From: Chrysomallon squamiferum
Taxonomy: Eukaryota; Mollusca; Gastropoda; Neomphalida; Peltospiridae
Assembly: GCA_012295275.1 (NCBI GenBank)
Contig: CM022670.1
Location: 26,139,244 to 26,203,243, forward strand
Length of the DNA: 64,000 nt
Reading direction: 5' to 3'
Shown piece by piece: positions 57,147 through 64,000 of the stretch. The notes beneath the pieces were generated by a model. The model searched no databases, was not told the origin of the DNA, and saw only the letters and a program-made list of their open reading frames with translations. The first letter of the stretch is position 1; the number at the start of each line of letters is the position of its first letter. Both the position numbers and the translations under genes were made by a program.

Positions 57147-57839
57147 AAAAATAAATATATATAAAAAAAAAAATCATAAAAAAAAAATTAATAATAAAAT
57201 AGAGATAGATTATGAAAACACAATAATACACTTCGCTAACAAAAACATTATAAGTTCTCTAAAATATTTTTGAGATATAATGTAATGATATACAATAACC
57301 ATAATATGCAGAACTAAAGAAATCTGAATTTGTAATGATTTGTTCTGATGTTGAATGAAGTGATTCAAACCTGAGATATATTTCCAGGATGGAATGTTGT
57401 GGTGACCACGTGTTGTATTATTCTTTCAAGAATGAATGTCGGTCCGGATATGTATCCAAGTCGAGCTCTGGTTCAAATAATTTTAATCACACGAGTTAGT
57501 TACAACAAGCAACATCATTATAAATATATGAGGTTTTATATGAGGATTCGTGTCTAAGTGTGTGAAAGAAGAGCTTTATTGTCTTTCAAACATTCAAAAT
57601 CGTTATGACAAAATACATTTAACATATGCAAACTTTATGCATTTTAAATTACGAGTCCACATTTTCTAATGAAATTCTCGATTACAAATGCTGTTTTCAA
57701 ACATATTAAATTCTGTCACAGTACATACCCGGCTGACATAACCTTTGAAAAGGAGTCTAGTCTAATGACACGACCGTCAGTATCAAGAGAAAGAAAACCT
57801 GGAAGTCTCGGCTGCAACAGAAAGAACACACTGCACTTA

Positions 57840-60800
57840 AATATTTTATATAGCAAGACATTCTATTAAACTGATTATTATTCTGAAACGTAATTTTATA
57901 TAGCAATACATTCTATTAAACTGATTATTATTCTGAAACGTAATTTTATATAGCAATACATTCTATTAAACTGATTATTGTTCTGAAATGTAATTTTATA
58001 TAGCAAGACATTCTATTAAACTGATTATTGTTCTGAAATGTAATTTTATATAGCAATACATTCTATTAAACTGATTACTGTTCTGAAATGTAATTTTATA
58101 TAGCAAGACATTCTATTAAACTGATTATTGTTCTGAAATGTAATTTTATATAGCAAGACATTCTATTAAACTGATTATTATTCTGAAATGTAATTTTATA
58201 TATTAATTCTATTAAATTCTGATTAAACTGATTATTATTCTGAAATGTAATTTTATATAGCAAGACATTCTATTAAACTGATTATTATTCTGAAATGTAA
58301 TTTTATATAGCAAGACATTCTATTAAACTGATTATTATTCTGAAATGTAATTTTATATAGCAAGACATTCTATTAAACTGATTATTGTTCTGAAATGTAA
58401 TTTTATATAGCAATACATTCTATTAAACTGATTATTATTCTGAAATGTAATTTTATATAGCAAGACATTCTATTAAACTGATTATTATTCTAAAATGTAA
58501 TTTTATATAGCAAGACATTCTATTAAACTGATTATTATTCTGAAATGTAATTTTATATAGCAAGACATTCTATTAAACTGATTATTGTTCTGAAATGTAA
58601 TTTTATATAGCAAGACATTCTATTAAACTGATTATTATTCTGAAATGTAATTTTATATAGCAAGACATTCTATTAAACTGATTATTATTCTGAAATGTAA
58701 TTTTATATAGCAAGACATTCTATTAAACTGATTATTATTCTGAAATGTAATTTTATATAGCAAGACATTCTATTAAACTGATTATTGTTCTGAAATGTAA
58801 TTTTATATAGCAAGACATTCTATTAAACTGATTATTTGTCTGAAATGTAATTTTATATATAAAGACATACTATTAAACTGATTATTTGTTCTGAAATGTA
58901 ATTTTATACAGCAAGATATTTTATTAAACTGATTATTGTTCTGAAATGTAATTTTATATAGCAAGACATTCTATTAAACTGATTATTATTCTGAAATTAT
59001 TTTATATAGCTGAGAATTCTATTAAACTGATTATTTTGTAATTTTATATAGCAAGACATTCTATTAAACTGATTATTATTCTGAAATTAATTTTATATAG
59101 AAGACATTCTATTAAACTGATTATTATTCTGAAATGTAATTTTATATAGCAAGACATTCTATTAAACTGATTATTAGTTCTGAAATGTAATTTTATATAG
59201 CAAGACATTCTATTAAACTGATTATTAGTTCTGAAATGTAATTTTATATAGCAAGAGATTCTATTAAACTGATTATTATTCTGAAACGTAATTTTATATA
59301 GCAAGACATTTTATTAAACTGATTATTGTTCTGAAATGTAATTTTATATAGCAAGACATTCTATTAAACTGATTATTATTCTGAAATGTAATTTTATATA
59401 GCAAGACATTCTATTAAACTGATTATTATTCTGAAATGTAATTTTATATAGCAAGACATTCTATTAAACTGATTATTATTCTGAAATGTAATTTTATATA
59501 GCAAGACATTTTATTAAACTGATTATTATTCTGAAATGTAATTTTATATAGCAAGATATTTTATTAAACTGATTATTGTTCTGAAATTAAACAAGACATT
59601 CTATTAAACTGATTATTTGTCTGAAATGTAATTTTATATAGCAAGACATTTTATTAAACTGATTATTTGTTCTGAAATGTAATTTTATATAGCAAGACAT
59701 TCTATTAAACTGATTATTGTTCTGAAATGTAATTTTATATAGCAAGACATTCTATTAAACTGATTATTGTTCTGAAATGTAATTTTATATAGCAAGATAT
59801 TTTATTAAACTGATTATTATTCTGAAATGTAATTTTATATAGCAAGACATTTTATTAAACTGATTATTGTTCTGAAATGTAATTTTATATAGCAAGACAT
59901 TCTATTAAACTGATTATTTGTCTGAAATGTAATTTTATATAGCAAGACATTCTATTAAACTGATTATTATTCTGAAATGTAATTTTATATAGCAAGACAT
60001 TCTATTAAACTGATTATTATTCTGAAATGTAATTTTATATAGCAAGACATTCTATTAAACTGATTATTATTCTGAAATGTAATTTTATATAGCAAGACAT
60101 TCTATTAAACTGATTATTATTCTGAAATGTAATTTTATATAGCAAGACATTCTATTAAACTGATTATTATTCTGAAATGTAATTTTATATAGCAAGACAT
60201 TTTATTAAACTGATTATTGTTCTGAAATGTAATTTTATATAGCAAGACATTCTATTAAACTGATTATTATTCTGAAATGTAATTTTATATAGCAAGACAT
60301 TCTATTAAACTGATTATTATTCTGAAATGTAATTTTATATAGCAAGACATTCTATTAAACTGATTATTATTCTGAAATGTAATTTTATATAGCAAGACAT
60401 TCTATTAAACTGATTATTTGTCTGAAATGTAATTTTATATAGCAAGACATTCTATTAAACTGATTATTATTCTGAAATGTAATTTTATATAGCAAGACAT
60501 TCTATTAAACTGATTATTTGTTCTGAAATGTAATATAGCAAGACATTATTAAACTTTATTATTCTGAAATGTAATTTTATATAGAAGACATTTTATTAAA
60601 CTGATTATTGTTCTGAAATGTAATTTTATATAGCAAGACATTTTATTAAACTGATTATTGTTCTGAAATGTAATTTTATATAGCAAGACATTCATTAAAC
60701 TATTATTCTATTAAAACTGAAATTTTATATATATTATTTTCTGAAATGACATTTTATATAAACTTATTATTAAAATGTAATTTTATATAGCAAAATATTT

Positions 60801-61322
60801 TATTATAGCAATTAATTAAACTGATTATTTTTTTGAAATGTAATTTTATATAGTGAGATATTTTATTAAACTGAAATTATTTATATAGCAAGACATTCTG
60901 AAATGATTATTTGTCTGAAATGTAATTTTATATAGCAAGACATTTTATTAAACTGATTATTATTCTGAAATGTAATTTTATATAGCAAGACATTCTATTA
61001 AACTGATTATTTGTCTGAAATGTAATTTGATACAGCAAGACATTCTATTAAACTGATTATTTGTCTGAAATGTAATTTTATATAGAGGAATACATTCTAT
61101 TAAACTGATTATTGTTCTGAAATGTAATTTTATATAGCAAGACATTTTATTAAACTGATTATTATTCTGAAATGTATTTTATATAGCAAGACATTCTATT
61201 AAACTGATTATTATTCTGAAATGTAATTTTGTATTGCAAGACATTCTATTAAACTGATTATTGTTCTGAAATGTAATTTTATATAGGAAGATATTTTATT
61301 AAATTGATTACTATTCTGAAAT
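57840..61322. repeat. 50-bp satellite array in intron 7 of copy 3, about 70 units
   Basis: Same unit and orientation as in copies 1 and 2, but about 3.5 kb long. Most of it is highly homogeneous, with a disordered stretch at about 60520-60900. Some units are 51 bp (an extra base in the ATTAGTTCTG or ATTTGTTCTG position). This puts neighbouring units in frame and creates a chance open frame of 17-residue repeats on the minus strand (59304-59044). Confidence 0.97.
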
Positions 61323-61470
61323 TGTAAATTTAACTTCATAGGAATAATAAACCCAGAGGAATAAATAAATAGATAATGAGATAAATACAGCTAAGAACTT
61401 AGAAACTGCCGGAAATAAGACAGAGATGATAAGTATTTTAGAAAACCATGTCATTAAGGCAGGTATCCAA

Positions 61471-61510
61471 AAAAAAAAAAAAAAAAAAAAAAAAGAAAAA
61501 GAAAAAAACA
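61471..61510. repeat. Poly-A tract in intron 7 of copy 3
   Basis: A-rich run close to exon 7. The related A-rich run in unit 1 is at about 32403-32490. Confidence 0.9.
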
Positions 61511-62293
61511 ACGACACCTGAATGTAAAAAGCAAATAATCAATTTAGTTAACTGGCCGAATATTTAGTCAACGGAACTGGTTTTTTCGGGAGTTATCAAA
61601 CATACGGTTTTATGTTCTCCATATTGACATCTTATTCATGTAATGTCGTAAACTGCATCCCTGATGGAACACTATGTCTCTCATTATCTCACAGAGTGTA
61701 ATTTTATTAAACAAACTGAATAAATACTGAAGACTAATCTTCAGGCTAATTTTAACCTTGTTATACTGGATCAAAAAATACGGATCATCTTCCAAATGAG
61801 TAGACTGTGTTTCCTCGCGATTTTATAAATCTTTTCCTTCCTTTCCATGGACCACGTAACGCCTGTAGGATTAGCAGCTGAGGGGACGCAGTATAGTAGG
61901 TGTGGCTTTTTCCCGTCAGTCTCTGGATTCCATTTGTTCAAAACGTCGTCTAACATATCTGGAAGCATCCCGTCGCCATCAGATTTTATTGGACAAGTTT
62001 TGACCCCCATAGGTATAGTCTATAAAGTATAAAGAAAGTGAAAATAAATAAACTGGACTTAATAACTAAATATATATTAATATTAAAGATTTGTACGGTG
62101 TCTCTACTAAGTTTATAAAAATGGTGGAGTCATATTTGTTCACGCATGGGTCTAATGTTACTTACTGGCAGTATTTTTTATTTATTTTATCAAGCAGAAA
62201 AATCACACGTCAGGTCCTTTAATAAACTGTGGAGTGTTGCTAGATATAAGTAATTAAGTTCTCTGAAGGTGAGTGGTCTGCTTTAGGTCACTG

Positions 62294-62364
<71 letters not shown>

Positions 62365-62372
62365 AAGAATAA
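62294..62372. repeat. (AAT)n then (AAG)n microsatellite
   Basis: Triplet runs in the short intron between exons 6 and 7 of copy 3. Units 1 and 2 have AAC or AAT runs here. Confidence 0.9.
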
Positions 62373-62579
62373 TAGTGTTGTTGTGTCGTTGTTGTTGTTA
62401 TTATACTTACTGCGTTGAAAACACAAGGATAGGTAAATCCTTCAGTCAGAAGTGTGTTACCTTCTTCCAGTGTTGCCTCGAAAACCTGAAATTAAAGAAA
62501 GTATCTTGCTTATTTAAACCATTAAATAAAGATATAGAGAATTATCAATACCAGCAGGAACAGTAATAATAAAATGTTT

Positions 62580-62582
<3 letters not shown>

Positions 62583-62651
<69 letters not shown>
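62583..62651. repeat. (GA)n microsatellite in intron 5 of copy 3
   Basis: The positional equivalent of 33489-33565 and 46911-46959. Confidence 0.95.
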
Positions 62652-62655
<4 letters not shown>

Positions 62656-63074
62656 ACGTTTCTGAATTGATATGTAAGCGTATCAAATACAACTTTCTGA
62701 ATTTTATTGTAGTTAATTAGCATTAATACAGCAGCTCATAGGTTCGTTATACAATTTAAACAATTTTACAAGTGTCACGAATTAAATGATGGAGAGCAAA
62801 TTTTTTTTTTTTTTTTTTTACTTTGCTGATTCCATCTGTGCAGCCTGTTGTCATAATGAGGTCCATGCTGCTGGGTTCGCCTTTGTGGTCCAGAAGAGGT
62901 GGATTGTGTAGCCGTCGTTGTAGTTCGATCAGCCAGTCTATAAGATTCCGGTTTCTAAAGATCATAATTATAGAAATCATTAGAACATAATACTAACAAT
63001 AAGAACAATAATAAATAAATAAATAAATAATAGAAATAAAAAGAAGAACAATAAAGAAAACAATAACAATAACA

Positions 63075-63076
<2 letters not shown>

Positions 63077-63136
<60 letters not shown>
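63077..63136. repeat. (AAT)n microsatellite, intron 4 of copy 3
   Basis: About 60 bp of AAT triplets. The equivalent run in unit 2 is at about 47372-47400. Confidence 0.9.
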
Positions 63137-63137
<1 letters not shown>

Positions 63138-63855
63138 GTATCAGAGCCCAATGCAAGGCAAGTATTGCGTCCCCCAACGCGTGGATCTTAGCCCTTCCCG
63201 AGACCCGTCCTCCAGTAATGTCAGTCCAGTAGTGAAATGCTTACCTCCCCAGACAAATACGTTTAAAGAAAATATTAATTAAAGTAAATTACATGTAATG
63301 CTGGTGTCATAAACTGATCTTACAGATGTGTTGCATAAACAATAAAATTTGATCATCAAGGAATTTTATATAGAAATTTTTTTTCAGGAAGATATTTGAA
63401 TGTAGTATTTTATTTCTTTTTAAATTTTGCGCCTTAACAATTAAGTACGCTACACCGCTGATGATAATGAAGAGAACTGATTATACTGTAATAATGTAAA
63501 GGAGGGATGAAGATAATTTCAATACAATGTAAATAAAAATACTAACTTTATTTTTCGCTATTACCTTAGAAAAATAGTATTAATGTAGTTTGCAAAAGAG
63601 TATTTACTTTATCTAATCGTTTTCTAGCTCTAAAAATCTTACAGTTAAATGTTTGATTAAAGAAGCTCGAACTATATTTTCTAATTAAACTGAGTTAATT
63701 ATATATGCTGCATTCTGACTTTCATACATACCCGATAGTCAAACCGTATTGTAGCATTCGTTTCATTTCTTCTTCAGAAATGTATAGTGTTTCACCATCT
63801 CTAGAAAATAAGATGATATTAAAAAATAAATATCTTTTATCGTTTTCCTACACAG

Positions 63856-63965
<110 letters not shown>

Positions 63966-64000
63966 GTTTCTGTGTATCTCTCTCTTTCATTCATTCACTC

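Larger units (their letters stand above)
54887..63800 (-). pseudogene. AADAT: Kynurenine/alpha-aminoadipate aminotransferase-like copy 3, frameshifted and partial
   Basis: Exons in gene order are 63800-63732 (exon 4), 62954-62822, 62485-62411, 62019-61757, 57811-57729, 57467-57371, 56986-56860, 56071-55869 and 54937-54887. Exons 1-3 lie beyond the right edge. All lengths match the other copies except exon 7, which is 263 instead of 264 nt. One A/T is missing around 61794-61796, where the other copies read LLILEDDPYF. The frame then runs into a TGA a few codons on, before the PLP lysine, so the product would be truncated near residue 236. The other exons still look well preserved (SFSK lysine, carboxylate-binding arginine, same stop as copy 2). 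The lesion is therefore recent, or it is a sequencing or assembly error. If the base is restored by evidence, this would be a third intact gene. Confidence 0.8.

Overview
This is eukaryotic, metazoan nuclear DNA. It is strongly AT-rich and intron-rich, with GT-AG splice sites, long (GA)n/(TC)n microsatellites, A/T homopolymers, and degenerate satellites and DNA transposon relics. Gene content and texture suggest a lophotrochozoan, most likely a mollusc, but the phylum is inferred and not proven. No tRNA, rRNA, CRISPR or prokaryotic operon was seen.

Left region (1-10.1 kb, + strand): the 3' half of a coiled-coil gene that resembles SPATA1 through its conserved C-terminal domain. Exons lie at 919-1264, 1713-1812, 2165-2290, 2839-3014 and 3561-3659, and the terminal exons are at 9.8-10.1 kb. 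An alternative last exon may lie at 6062-6142. The terminal exon is present as two adjacent, divergent copies of the same coiled-coil segment.

Middle region (10.1-27.2 kb): mostly gene-poor, with decayed tandem repeats, including a cluster of imperfect TTATCA/TGATAA palindromes at 11.3-11.8 kb. It holds one clear gene, an intronless secreted cysteine-rich protein of 342 residues with pacifastin-like repeats (18756-19784, +).

Right region (27.2-64 kb): a head-to-tail tandem triplication of a unit of about 13 kb, starting near 27171, 40221 and 53342 and running off the right edge. Each unit carries, on the minus strand, a 12-exon fold-type I PLP aminotransferase of the kynurenine/alpha-aminoadipate aminotransferase (AADAT/KAT II, Aro8-like) family. 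I reconstructed matching exons in all three copies; coding exon lengths agree to the base, apart from one deletion and the last exon. Copies 1 and 2 appear intact (433 and 429 residues). Copy 3 has a one-base deletion in exon 7 that breaks the frame before the catalytic lysine. Copy 1 has Thr in place of Ser just before the PLP lysine.

The intron just before the lysine exon holds a 50-bp satellite that has grown to about 27, 23 and 70 copies in copies 1, 2 and 3. It ends about 30 nt from the real splice acceptor, and most units carry an acceptor-like TTTCAG in the gene sense. Decayed MULE transposases lie upstream of copies 1 and 2, and their right end coincides with the unit junction. A Tigger/pogo-like MITE and a second insertion are shared only by units 2 and 3, so unit 1 branched off first.
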